A DNA stretch of 27,428 bases from Nitrososphaerota archaeon (GTDB lineage Archaea > Thermoproteota > Nitrososphaeria > Nitrososphaerales > Nitrosopumilaceae), in the NCBI GenBank assembly GCA_016871975.1, contig VHBM01000007.1, positions 1 through 27,428 on the forward strand, written 5' to 3'. Below the pieces are notes generated by a model. It searched no databases, was not told the DNA's origin, and saw only the letters and a program-made list of their open reading frames with translations. Positions 15,715 through 23,565 of this stretch are shown here, piece by piece. A program made the translations under genes and the position numbers. Position 1 is the first letter of the stretch. The number at the start of each line of letters is the position of its first letter.

Positions 15715-16118
15715 CTAAGACCACACAACTTCATTATCTTTTTTGCAGTATTGTCAATATCTACATCAGACTCTGCTGAAATCAAGAGTACAGTGTTGTT
15801 TATTGGAAAGCTCATCATAACTGATTTTTCTCTTCTTGATGCAGAATACTTTACTTTTCCAAGACTATAGTCAAACTCCATTCTCATTGAGACTCGAAGT
15901 GCAAGTTCCATGTACATTTTCTGGCGTTCTGCATCGTCTTCAAGCGGCGATATTCCTTTTTTGAAACCGCCTGCAACTAGTCTTCCCATGCTATTTATCA
16001 GACCTGCAAATCTTATCTCATCTTCTTGAAGCAGTCTGTCACATTTTTGCTGGAAAATTTTGTACTCCAAGTTTTGTTGTTTTTGAGGTTTTACATTTGC
16101 GGATAAGACATCATTCAT
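15711..16118 (-). CDS. DUF6659-like protein, first gene of micro-ORF operon
   Basis: A 135-residue cytoplasmic protein, paralogous to 14932-15297. After a polar N-terminus (about 25 residues) it has a helix, the strand 'IRFAGLINSMGRLVAG', 'FKKGISPLEDDAER', a helix, then 'REKSVMMSFPINNTVLLISA' and a final helix with 'DNTAKKIMKL'. The fold looks like a small sensor domain of the roadblock/profilin type. It is followed without a gap by three micro-ORFs. A perfect 9-bp inverted repeat lies 37 bases before its start and may be an operator. Function unknown. Confidence 0.77.
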   Translation of the reverse strand: MNDVLSANVKPQKQQNLEYKIFQQKCDRLLQEDEIRFAGLINSMGRLVAGGFKKGISPLEDDAERQKMYMELALRVSMRMEFDYSLGKVKYSASRREKSVMMSFPINNTVLLISAESDVDIDNTAKKIMKLCGLS

Positions 16119-16154
16119 AGATAATTTTACGTCATGCTGTCTAATAACAGTAGA

Positions 16155-16179
16155 TTAACAAATGTTTGATATTTGTTAA
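16155..16179. promoter_or_regulatory. Perfect inverted repeat upstream of DUF6659/micro-ORF operon
   Basis: TTAACAAAT (16155-16163), seven bases (GTTTGAT), ATTTGTTAA (16171-16179). It lies 37-61 bases upstream of the start of the gene at 15711-16118 (minus strand), just upstream of a TATA-like TTATTAG (revcomp 16141-16147). The size and symmetry suit the operator of a dimeric winged-helix or HTH regulator. The AT-rich background makes chance symmetry more likely than in GC-rich DNA. Confidence 0.45.
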
Positions 16180-16246
16180 ATTAATTGAAATAAAAAAATA
16201 AAAGAAAAGCTAACTTTGATTTAATTTAGTTTAAACAAATTTTTAG

Positions 16247-16393
16247 CTAGAATCTTTTGGAACCATATGAGCGGTGTTTTGGTAAACATTCGCGACAATA
16301 TACTGGCTTTCCTTCTTTTGGTTGAAATGGTACCTCAGCGTTTTTGCCACAGTCGGCGCAAACACAAGGATACATTTTTCTGTCATACGACAT
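16247..16393 (-). CDS. 48-residue zinc-binding micro-protein (CxCxxC...CxxC)
   Basis: From ATG at 16393 the minus strand encodes 48 residues: MSYDRKMYPCVCADCGKNAE, then a spacer, PVYCRECLPKH and a basic tail ending SYGSKRF. The arrangement C10-x-C12-x2-C15 ... 17 residues ... C33-x2-C36 followed by H40 is that of the small 'CxxC-x17-CxxC' zinc-binding domains found alone or attached to RNA helicases and other RNA-binding proteins. It is a coherent, full-length small domain. The upstream gap of 57 bases can hold a promoter. Confidence 0.75.
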   Translation of the reverse strand: MSYDRKMYPCVCADCGKNAEVPFQPKEGKPVYCRECLPKHRSYGSKRF

Positions 16394-16450
16394 GCTTCTT
16401 GGGCATATCTGGTTACATAATAACTATTGGATTTTCAGGTATGGTTTAGC

Positions 16451-16555
16451 CTACCTATTACGATCCCAGTGACAGTCACAATTACATCCTTTATGGCACT
16501 TCATTCTCTTACAATCAGAACATACCTTACTATGCCAAATGGTTGCGGAGTTCAT
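16451..16555 (-). CDS. 34-residue cysteine-rich micro-ORF
   Basis: From ATG at 16555 the minus strand encodes 34 residues with C12, C15, C20, C24, C26 and C28 plus H21 and H29 (VCSDCKRMKC, GCNCDCH). This density of Cys and His in a lysine-rich short chain suggests a metal-binding peptide. It lies upstream of the 48-residue zinc protein on the same strand. With no family match and such a short length, it may be a chance ORF, but it fits the pattern of its neighbours. Confidence 0.45.
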   Translation of the reverse strand: MNSATIWHSKVCSDCKRMKCHKGCNCDCHWDRNR

Positions 16556-16704
16556 GATATTATAATGAGCCTGAGTAAATACGACTTTCGCTAAATATCA
16601 AATGTGATGGATTCAAAACAAATCCTGTTCATATTATAATCTAGATGTTGTAATGTGATTTGTGACCTTTTAGGGTCAATTCTATTTAGGAGATTTTAAT
16701 GCAA

Positions 16705-16881
16705 TTAATGCAGTAAGCCTATTCCAAGAATTATTCCACTATACATCATGAAAACAATACCAAGTTTTTCTGGTTTTGTTCCAACATCGGAATTCATGAA
16801 TAAAATTACACCTAAGATCAAGAGAGCCAATCCAACTGGAATTGTGAATTTTACAACATCTCTTAATCGTCCATACGACAT
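16705..16881 (-). CDS. 58-residue two-span membrane protein
   Basis: From ATG at 16881 the minus strand encodes 58 residues with a short basic N-terminus (MSYGRLRDVVKF), a hydrophobic span about residues 12-29, a polar loop (NSDVGTKPEKL) and a second span about residues 41-57. The positive-inside pattern is sensible. No family recognised; small hairpin membrane proteins of this kind are common in Nitrososphaeria. A gap of 135 bases separates it from the transaldolase gene on the same strand. Confidence 0.6.
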   Translation of the reverse strand: MSYGRLRDVVKFTIPVGLALLILGVILFMNSDVGTKPEKLGIVFMMYSGIILGIGLLH

Positions 16882-17016
16882 AATTTTCTAATACAATTCT
16901 TGATCTTAACCTTTACGTGATCAGCACATATTTCTAAGGCAAAAGAGGGGGCATACCATTTTTACTGACAATCAATAAACTCGTTGAGTTCAAAATTAAA
17001 GTACGTATTGATCCAT

Positions 17017-17682
17017 CTAGATTCTGATATTTGGATCTTCAGCCTTTAGTTTTTCCCAGTCAGCTAGAAAATTCTTTAGACCAATATCTGTTAGTGGATG
17101 TTTTAGCATCTTTCCTAAAACATCAGGAGGCAACGTTACAACATCTGCTCCAATCTTTGCGGCATCAACTACATGCACTGGATGTCTAATGCTTGCAACA
17201 AGAATCTGAGTCTTGAACTTGTAATTTTGAAATATTTGATGAATCTCGCGAATCAGACCCATTCCGTCTTGGCCAATATCGTCCAGTCTTCCAATAAATG
17301 GGCTCACATATTTTGCGCCAGCCTTTGCAGCTAAAACTGCTTGGTTTGCAGAAAACACCAAAGTAACATTAACAGGAATTCCTTCTGCTGTCAGGCTCTT
17401 GCATGCCTGTAGTCCATCTGCAGTCATTGGACATTTTACAACAACATTATTTCCATACTTGCGTAATCTTCTTCCCTCATCCAACATTCCAGAATATTCT
17501 GTGCTTACAACCTCTAGGCTTACATCGCCTTTGATTATGCTACAAATTTCCTCCATTGTCTTGTGAGGATCGCCTCCTTCTTTCGAAAGAAGTGTGGGGT
17601 TTGTTGTTATTCCATCAAGTAATCCCATGTCATTATACATTCGAATTGACTTTAGGTTGGCAGTGTCAAGGAAGATTTTCAT
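17017..17682 (-). CDS. tal: Transaldolase (small TalC/MipB-type)
   Basis: A 221-residue class I aldolase of the short transaldolase family, which moves a dihydroxyacetone unit between sugar phosphates in the non-oxidative pentose phosphate pathway. Lys83 in VVKCPMT is the Schiff-base lysine. Two positions separate true transaldolases from fructose-6-phosphate aldolases: here they are Glu57 (SLEVVS) and Phe129 (YVSPFIGR), the transaldolase choices, where E. coli FsaA has Gln59 and Tyr131. Its ATG overlaps the stop of the transketolase C-half gene (ATGA), and it is the last gene of the operon. Confidence 0.92.
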   Translation of the reverse strand: MKIFLDTANLKSIRMYNDMGLLDGITTNPTLLSKEGGDPHKTMEEICSIIKGDVSLEVVSTEYSGMLDEGRRLRKYGNNVVVKCPMTADGLQACKSLTAEGIPVNVTLVFSANQAVLAAKAGAKYVSPFIGRLDDIGQDGMGLIREIHQIFQNYKFKTQILVASIRHPVHVVDAAKIGADVVTLPPDVLGKMLKHPLTDIGLKNFLADWEKLKAEDPNIRI

Positions 17683-18647
17683 TTTCTGCTCCTAGCCTCC
17701 TTTGCAACCTTTGCTATATTAATTGATGATATTCCATGCTTTTCAAGTAATTGTGGAATTTCATTGTCTCGCGCAGACTCGCCAAACTTGTCCTGAACAC
17801 CGATTCGCTTTATTGGTACAGGATGTCGCTCTGACACCACTTCAGAAACAGCAGAGCCAAATCCACCCATTACATTATGTTCTTCACATGTAACAATGCA
17901 GCCAGTTTCTTTTGCAGCCTTTTCTAAAAGATTTTCATCAATTGGTTTTATTGAAAACCCATCAATTACTCTACAAGAGATTCCTTCTTTTTTTAGCAGG
18001 TCAGCTGCATCAAGTGCCATCTTTACTGTAATTCCACATGCGGCTATGGTACAGTCAGTGCCATCACGCAAAACAATCCCCTTGCCGATTTCAAATTCTT
18101 GTGATTCTTGGTGAATTAGAGGTGTTGCAGATCTTGCCATCCTCATATAGTGTGGTCCATATCTTTGTGACATTATCCATGTAAGCTTTGATACTGCTAT
18201 AGTATCTGCCGGAATCAATACTGTAAGATGTGGGATTGCCCTCATGATTGCAATGTCTTCTATTTGCTGGTGCGATCCGCCATCTGCACCAACTGAAATC
18301 CCGCCATGAGACACAACAAGTTTTACGTTTAGCCCGTTTTTGTCGTCACGTGATGGATATGCAATTGCGTTTCGAATCTGATCAACGCATCGTCCTGGCA
18401 AGAATATTGCATATGTGCTTGCAAATGGAGTCTTGCCAGCATATGCAAGGCCTGCTGCTACTGTAACTAAATTAGCTTCTGCAATCCCTACATTGAAAAA
18501 TCGATCTGGAAATTCTTTTCCAAATGATAGTGTTTTTAGAGAGTCGGTAGTGTCAGCTCCTAGTACTACAACGTTTGGATTTTCCTTTCCAATCTCAATT
18601 AGCGTTTTTCCATATTCTGAACGCATGTCAGTTAGAGTTTCACTCAA
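17679..18647 (-). CDS. Transketolase, C-terminal subunit
   Basis: A 322-residue protein holding the pyrimidine-binding and C-terminal domains of a split transketolase. The catalytic Glu that activates thiamine diphosphate is in FNVGIAEAN. The 'GGISVGADGGSHQQIEDIA' segment and the C-terminal 'CEEHNVMGGFGSAVSE' are typical of the family. Split transketolases are usual in archaea; the N-half is the next gene upstream, overlapping by four bases (ATGA), and the two should form one enzyme. It transfers two-carbon units between pentose, triose and hexose phosphates. Confidence 0.94.
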   Translation of the reverse strand: MSETLTDMRSEYGKTLIEIGKENPNVVVLGADTTDSLKTLSFGKEFPDRFFNVGIAEANLVTVAAGLAYAGKTPFASTYAIFLPGRCVDQIRNAIAYPSRDDKNGLNVKLVVSHGGISVGADGGSHQQIEDIAIMRAIPHLTVLIPADTIAVSKLTWIMSQRYGPHYMRMARSATPLIHQESQEFEIGKGIVLRDGTDCTIAACGITVKMALDAADLLKKEGISCRVIDGFSIKPIDENLLEKAAKETGCIVTCEEHNVMGGFGSAVSEVVSERHPVPIKRIGVQDKFGESARDNEIPQLLEKHGISSINIAKVAKEARSRK

Positions 18648-20311
18648 CTGTATCCAAGCTCCTTTGCCATCTGAATAAGCTGAGTTTTTTTGTCACCAAT
18701 CAAGTGCAGCTCAATCCATTTGTTCACCAAATCTCTTCCGCCAAGGTCATATGCCTTTTTTATGAGAAGTTTGCGTCTTGCCTTGAGGATTTCTTTGCGA
18801 AAATCAGAAATTACGCCGCGAACGTCTTTTTGCCCAATTATTGCAGAGCCTCCAACAAAGGCTCGTGCACCATCTGTAAAGCACTGGCCAACGTTGGTCA
18901 AATCTACGCCTCCATCAGCCTCAATAAAGCCATCAAATTTGTGCTCAGTCAGTACTTTGACAAGGTCTTGTGTTTTTTGATGTGTTGATTCGATGTACTT
19001 TTGTCCAGACTTTCCTGGAACAACAGACATTACGATTAGCTGATCAAGATCTGACAAAAACTGAAAAGACCATTCTGGTAGATTTGTGTCAGGATTTATT
19101 GCAAGACCAATACCGACTTGGTTTTGTCGTAGTGTATCCTTGATTTCACCAAAGCTTGATTCGTCACAGACTTCGGCATGAACTGTAACTATATCACAAC
19201 CAGCATTGATGTAGTCGTTTACATGTTTTACTGGCTCGTTTATCATAAGGTGTGCATCAAATGGAATTACAGTTAGCGGCCTTAGCTCTTTTATTTTATT
19301 ATGATCAAATGTTGTATTTTGGACAAACTGCCCATCCATTACATCTAGGTGGATATAGTCGGCTCTTCCTTCTACACATCGCTTGACTTCGTTTTCAAGG
19401 TTTGCCATGTCTCCGGCTATGATTGATGGTGCAATCATAAACTGGCAGTCAAGCTCTAGATCAATTATTGGTGCAATCTCTTTTTTTGGTGCAACGCCGT
19501 GCCATTTTGGATTATCCTCCATGTGTTCTACACCTTTTCCCTTGACTGTCCTTGCTACAATTATTGATGGAGTGTTTCTTGTCTGTGTTGCTTTTTTTAG
19601 TGCGGCATCAATTTGCTCTATTCTATGACCATCAATTTCAATTACATTCCATCCAAAGGATCTCCACTTGTCGCCTAGCTTCCACCTGCTTGCGTCCTTC
19701 CACATCTCAGAAAGATCATCGCCAGTTAATTCTTCATCAAGTGGCATAATTTTTTCAGTGTAAGAGTCTTGTTGGATAAAGTTCCTATCAAGTATTACAG
19801 TCATGTTATCAACTTTGTATTTTGCTCCAGTCATTGCAGCCTCCCAGACCTGGCCTTCGTCTGATTCGCCATCACCAATTATTGTAAAGATTCGATGATT
19901 CTTTGAGTCGATTTTTGCAGCAAGGGCATTTCCTATTGAAAATGACAGTCCGATTCCTAGCGAGCCTCCACAAAACTCTACGCCTGGACACTTGTAGTCA
20001 GGATGGCCCTGCAGCCTGCTTCCAAGTTTTCTGAGCGTATCAATTTCTGCTTCATCAAAAAACCCAGCAACTGCCAGATTTGAGAAAAGTCCAGGCGATG
20101 CATGGCCTTTTGATAAGACTAGTCTGTCCCTGTCCTCCCAGAGTGGATTTTTTGGATCATATCTCATGTATTTATACAAAAGACAGCCCATAATCTCGGC
20201 CATAGAAAATGATCCGCCGGGATGTCCAGAGCCTGCAGCAGTTGTGCCTCTTATGACTAGTTTACGTGCTCTGCGTGCATTTTTTTTAATCTGATAGTAA
20301 TTCATTCCCAT
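18644..20311 (-). CDS. Fusion: transketolase N-terminal subunit + ribulose-phosphate 3-epimerase
   Basis: A 555-residue bifunctional protein. Residues 1 to about 278 are the thiamine-diphosphate-binding half of transketolase: GSGHPGGS (27-34), SKGHASPG (67-74), and the GDGESDEGQVWEA segment (147-159), ending WHGVAPKKE. Residues about 292-508 are a complete ribulose-phosphate 3-epimerase barrel: APSIIAGDMANL, HLDVMDG (321-327), FDAHLM (351-356), VHAE, MSVVPGKSGQKYI and EADGGVD, with catalytic Asp and His present. A 47-residue helical tail (509-555) has no name. There is no stop or frameshift at the junction. The pair of activities are adjacent steps in pentose-phosphate interconversion. Confidence 0.92.
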   Translation of the reverse strand: MGMNYYQIKKNARRARKLVIRGTTAAGSGHPGGSFSMAEIMGCLLYKYMRYDPKNPLWEDRDRLVLSKGHASPGLFSNLAVAGFFDEAEIDTLRKLGSRLQGHPDYKCPGVEFCGGSLGIGLSFSIGNALAAKIDSKNHRIFTIIGDGESDEGQVWEAAMTGAKYKVDNMTVILDRNFIQQDSYTEKIMPLDEELTGDDLSEMWKDASRWKLGDKWRSFGWNVIEIDGHRIEQIDAALKKATQTRNTPSIIVARTVKGKGVEHMEDNPKWHGVAPKKEIAPIIDLELDCQFMIAPSIIAGDMANLENEVKRCVEGRADYIHLDVMDGQFVQNTTFDHNKIKELRPLTVIPFDAHLMINEPVKHVNDYINAGCDIVTVHAEVCDESSFGEIKDTLRQNQVGIGLAINPDTNLPEWSFQFLSDLDQLIVMSVVPGKSGQKYIESTHQKTQDLVKVLTEHKFDGFIEADGGVDLTNVGQCFTDGARAFVGGSAIIGQKDVRGVISDFRKEILKARRKLLIKKAYDLGGRDLVNKWIELHLIGDKKTQLIQMAKELGYS

Positions 20312-20429
20312 AATTTACCAAAATCCCCTTAATGCCACTGTAGCCATGCATATTTGGTTTTTGCCGCTGTAATTTAAAATTAAAAGCTAGTCCTGAAAAT
20401 TTTAATCTCTAGAAAAGCTATGACTAGTC

Positions 20430-20819
20430 ATGGATCTAGAAAATATGTTGCCATTTGTACTATATGATGATAAATGCTATCTTTGCATCAAGTTTGCAAA
20501 ACTCATCAATTTCTTGACAAAAGGAAGACTGCGACTTGTTGGCCATTATACTGATCTTGGGAAAAAGATTCGTGATGATATATTGGATTCTAGTGCACTG
20601 AGTATGTTCTGGTTTATTGATAAAAACACAGCGTATGGAGGTCGTGCTGCCCTGCTTCCACTGTTTTTTGCCATAATTTCTGCAAAAGGAAACTCGGAAA
20701 GTATTATGGTGCAAGAGTCTTGTGATATAGGTTGCAAGGACACAAAGGCTGTCTTCTTGCGTTCTGCAAGTCTTTTATCAAATAGCAAAAAACTCGCAAT
20801 AAATCAGAAAAGAGTCTAG
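20430..20819 (+). CDS. DCC-family thiol-disulfide oxidoreductase-like protein
   Basis: A 129-residue protein of the DCC (DUF393) family, thioredoxin-like in fold. The family begins with a D-x-x-C-x-x-C motif after a strand: here VLYDDKCYLC (C16, C19). The later GGRAALLPL segment corresponds to the conserved 'GxxAL' helix. These proteins are predicted redox proteins with unknown partners. It starts at ATG in the gap shared with the divergent transketolase operon. The Nramp-like gene follows 86 bases later with its own start region, so co-transcription is possible but not shown. Confidence 0.8.
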   Translation: MDLENMLPFVLYDDKCYLCIKFAKLINFLTKGRLRLVGHYTDLGKKIRDDILDSSALSMFWFIDKNTAYGGRAALLPLFFAIISAKGNSESIMVQESCDIGCKDTKAVFLRSASLLSNSKKLAINQKRV

Positions 20820-20905
20820 GCTGCTTTTTAGGTCAAGATTTTCGCGTAGCTAGTCTTAGAAATAGCTGTAATAGATAAAAAGCAAATCAACGGATACGTA
20901 AAAGG

Positions 20906-22171
20906 TTGAGCGAGAGATACCAAAGATTTTGGAAAACATTTGGTCCAGGCATACTTTTTGCAAGCACAGCAATTGGGGTATCACATCTAATTCAATCAAC
21001 AAGGGCTGGTGCAGAATTTGGTTTTTTGTTGCTTGGTGTTGTGTGTCTTGCAAACCTCTTCAAGTATCCATTTTTTGAATTCAGTTCACGCTACTCTAAT
21101 GTCACAGGAACAAGCATAATTGATGGATATCTACGACTTGGAAAACCAATCCTTGTTTTGTATCTGATAATAACACTGGCTTCGATGTTTATCATAACAG
21201 CAGCTGTTGGTTTTGTGACAGCAGGTTTTTTTGAGAACTTGTTTGGTGTTTCCTTTTTAGGGATTTGGTCTTTGGTTATTCTTTTTGGAGTTTGCATTGC
21301 CATACTAGCCAGTGGAAAATATCGAACATTTGATTCTCTGATAAAGATCATAAGTGCAGTTATGGTTGTATCAACAACAATTGCATTTGTAGTTGCACTG
21401 ATTAATGGTCCTGCAACAGATATTGAACAGGTAAAGCCACCTGAGATTCTAACTCAAGCTGGCATTCTTTTCTTAGTGGCTTTGATGGGCTGGATGCCAA
21501 TGCCTGTTGATATTTCAAGCTGGCATGGCCTGTGGACACTTGAGAGAATAAAGCAGACAAACTTCAAGCCGCGTCTTAAGGAAACATTACTTGATTTTAA
21601 CATAGGATATCTCGTTACATCTGTCTTAGCTGTATTTTTTGTATTTCTTGGAGCATACATCTTTTTTGGTTCACCAGAACCGTTGCCAAATAACAATGCT
21701 CTTTTTGCAGATAAAGTTGTCAATCTTTATACTGAAACAATAGGTAGCTGGAGTTATCTTATCATTGCATCATCTGCTTTTAGTGTGATGTTTGGAACTA
21801 TTGTTGCAGTTTTTGATGGTTACTCTAGATCTATTGTAAGGATAACTCAGTTACTTGTGACAAAAAATGAAAATGAGATAGTACAAGCTACAAAATTTAG
21901 AAAAACATATCTTATTTTGCTAGTGTCCTTGGCAGTAGGCTCATTGATTGTGGTAATTCCGTTTGGCAGCAATCTAACACAATTAGTTGATTTTGCAACT
22001 GCAGTTTCATTTCTGATTGCACCAATTATTGCAATTTTCAACTATAGGCTAGTTACAGGAAAGTATCTTGCAAAGGGAGGTCAGCCTCCAGCATGGCTTA
22101 AGGGTTTAGGCATTGCAGGAATTACCTTTTTGATTGGCTTTGCTGTTTTCTTTATAATTACAAGATTCTAA
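20906..22171 (+). CDS. Nramp-family transporter with non-canonical metal site
   Basis: A 421-residue membrane protein with about eleven spans and Nramp-type organisation: FGPGILFAS at the start of helix 1 and the helix-6 region around residue 197. Canonical Nramp metal ions (Mn, Fe) are bound by the DPGN motif in helix 1 and the MPH motif in helix 6. Here the first is replaced by IGVSHLIQSTRAG and the second by GWMPMPVDISSW, so the substrate is likely different (other Nramp branches take Mg or unknown ions). Start is TTG at 20906; the next in-frame ATG would remove helix 1. Proton coupling residues were not assessed. Confidence 0.85.
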   Translation: MSERYQRFWKTFGPGILFASTAIGVSHLIQSTRAGAEFGFLLLGVVCLANLFKYPFFEFSSRYSNVTGTSIIDGYLRLGKPILVLYLIITLASMFIITAAVGFVTAGFFENLFGVSFLGIWSLVILFGVCIAILASGKYRTFDSLIKIISAVMVVSTTIAFVVALINGPATDIEQVKPPEILTQAGILFLVALMGWMPMPVDISSWHGLWTLERIKQTNFKPRLKETLLDFNIGYLVTSVLAVFFVFLGAYIFFGSPEPLPNNNALFADKVVNLYTETIGSWSYLIIASSAFSVMFGTIVAVFDGYSRSIVRITQLLVTKNENEIVQATKFRKTYLILLVSLAVGSLIVVIPFGSNLTQLVDFATAVSFLIAPIIAIFNYRLVTGKYLAKGGQPPAWLKGLGIAGITFLIGFAVFFIITRF

Positions 22172-22257
22172 AACAGTTTGCATCCAAAGCTCAAAAAAAG
22201 TATATTTTATGTTTATCAAAACAAAAATTTAAGAATGGTAAGAAAAGTGAAAAAATC

Positions 22258-22464
22258 ATGAAGGACATCAACGAAATAATGCCAAGGATACCAAATATGA
22301 GATGGGGTGCCTTGCTAAACAGAGCACCAACCAACAAGAAGGTAAAACAACTAGATAGAATGCTTCCTCATGACAAGCGATGGCATACTGTCTTTGAGGA
22401 TCAAGATGCAGTATATGTTGATGATGTTCGCGTCAAAAAACAAGAGCCTGAAAAGTGGACGTAA
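22258..22464 (+). CDS. Small charged protein, unknown
   Basis: A 68-residue soluble protein rich in Lys, Arg, Asp and Trp (MRWGALLNRAP ... LPHDKRWHTVFEDQDAVYVDD), with no cysteines or recognised domain. A TATA-like GTATATTTTATG at about 22199-22210 precedes it. The ATG at 22258 follows an earlier ATG whose frame stops after eight codons. It converges with the TFB gene with one base between stops. I judge it a real small gene from its codon use and promoter, with function unknown. Confidence 0.62.
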   Translation: MKDINEIMPRIPNMRWGALLNRAPTNKKVKQLDRMLPHDKRWHTVFEDQDAVYVDDVRVKKQEPEKWT

Positions 22465-22465
22465 A

Positions 22466-23374
22466 CTAGTATTTGTAAATGCCTTGGGTTTTGAATCCTT
22501 TTAGCCTGTTTCGAAGTGTTACTTCAGTTACATTTGATGCCACTGCAATTTCTCTTTGGGATACGTTTTCGCCGTTTTCAAGACAGGCAACATAAAGTGC
22601 AGTTGCTGCAAGGCCCATAGGATTTTTCCCTGCAGATGCCTCTTCTTGCTCTGCTTTTCTTAGAATTTTTATTGCATCACGTTTTGTTTTTTCAGACAGT
22701 CCAGCTTTGCTTGCAATTCTAGAAATACACTGAACAGAATCAACTACTGGAACTCTTAGATCAAATTCACGAATAAGCAGTCTGTAACATGTTGCAATGT
22801 TTCTTCTTTTGATGTTTGTAGTGTCTGCAACATCTTTTAGTGTACGTGGAGTCTCTGCGTCACGACAGGCAGCATAAAGTGATGCTGCCATCATTGTTGG
22901 AATTGATCTTCCCCTAACAAGTTTTTTCTCAAGTGCCTTTCTGTAAATGTATGCTGCCTTTTCAATTACCGCATCAGGTAAGGCAAGTTTGTCTTTCATT
23001 TTGTAAAGTTCGTTAAATGCATCTCTTAGGTTTCTATCAATTGGCTGGCTCTGACTTCGGCTGTCCCATACTCGCAATCTGCCAATTGAGATTTGCATGC
23101 CTTTTGAGAGTTTTTTTCCTGTTGCATCCCTGTTTGCAGGATTGATTATTGTAGCTAGCCCCATATCATGTCGGCTAAGTGATGTTTTGTCTCCAGTTCT
23201 GCTTTTGCTCTGATCATCGTCTGAAAAAGATCTCCACTCAGGTCCTGCGTTTTCCATTCGTTCTGACATTACAAAACCACATTTTCCACAAAATCGCTCA
23301 CCAGTGACGCTGTCTGTTAATGGAACATTTTTCCCACAGTATGGACAGCGACTATTCAAATTTTGTAATACCAT
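22466..23374 (-). CDS. tfb: Transcription initiation factor B (TFB/TFIIB)
   Basis: A 302-residue archaeal TFB. The N-terminal zinc ribbon has C10, C13, C29 and C32 (CPYCG ... FCGKCG). The B-reader/linker follows, with PEWRSF and the HDMGLAT segment. Two cyclin-like repeats come after, about residues 108-200 and 205-300, with the GRSIPTMMAASLYAACR and GKNPMGLAATALYVACL helices and the recognition helix TEVTLRNRLKGF. It recruits RNA polymerase to TBP-bound promoters. Nitrososphaeria usually carry several TFB copies, so this may not be the main one. A long AT-rich gap with divergent promoters separates it from the aminopeptidase gene. Confidence 0.96.
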   Translation of the reverse strand: MVLQNLNSRCPYCGKNVPLTDSVTGERFCGKCGFVMSERMENAGPEWRSFSDDDQSKSRTGDKTSLSRHDMGLATIINPANRDATGKKLSKGMQISIGRLRVWDSRSQSQPIDRNLRDAFNELYKMKDKLALPDAVIEKAAYIYRKALEKKLVRGRSIPTMMAASLYAACRDAETPRTLKDVADTTNIKRRNIATCYRLLIREFDLRVPVVDSVQCISRIASKAGLSEKTKRDAIKILRKAEQEEASAGKNPMGLAATALYVACLENGENVSQREIAVASNVTEVTLRNRLKGFKTQGIYKY

Positions 23375-23531
23375 TTTCTAGTAGCCAAAACCGATGAATT
23401 TGCCTTCTAATATGAACTAGTGGATCGATAATTTTCCTAGTTTTAACATAGGTTTTGTGTATTTAGGCATAATTATCTAGTAAAGCACGAATGAATAAAA
23501 CAGATTAATAGAGATTTGAAAGAAAACGGAA

Positions 23532-23540
23532 TTTATAAAA
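23532..23540 (+). promoter_or_regulatory. TATA box for leucyl aminopeptidase gene
   Basis: TTTATAAAA centred about 30 bases before the ATG at 23566; clean TATA match in the TFB/aminopeptidase divergent gap. Confidence 0.55.
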
Positions 23541-23565
23541 CAGGAAACTAGAGATTAAGAAAATT

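Noticed and set aside
15441..15779. Plus-strand ORF of 112 residues
   Set aside because: It is antisense to the overlapping micro-ORFs and the end of the DUF6659-like gene, has no promoter or domain, and its composition looks random.
16663..16678. Short hairpin TGACC / GGTCA downstream of the 58-residue ORF
   Set aside because: Only a 5-bp stem with no clear U-run on either strand; not enough to call a terminator.
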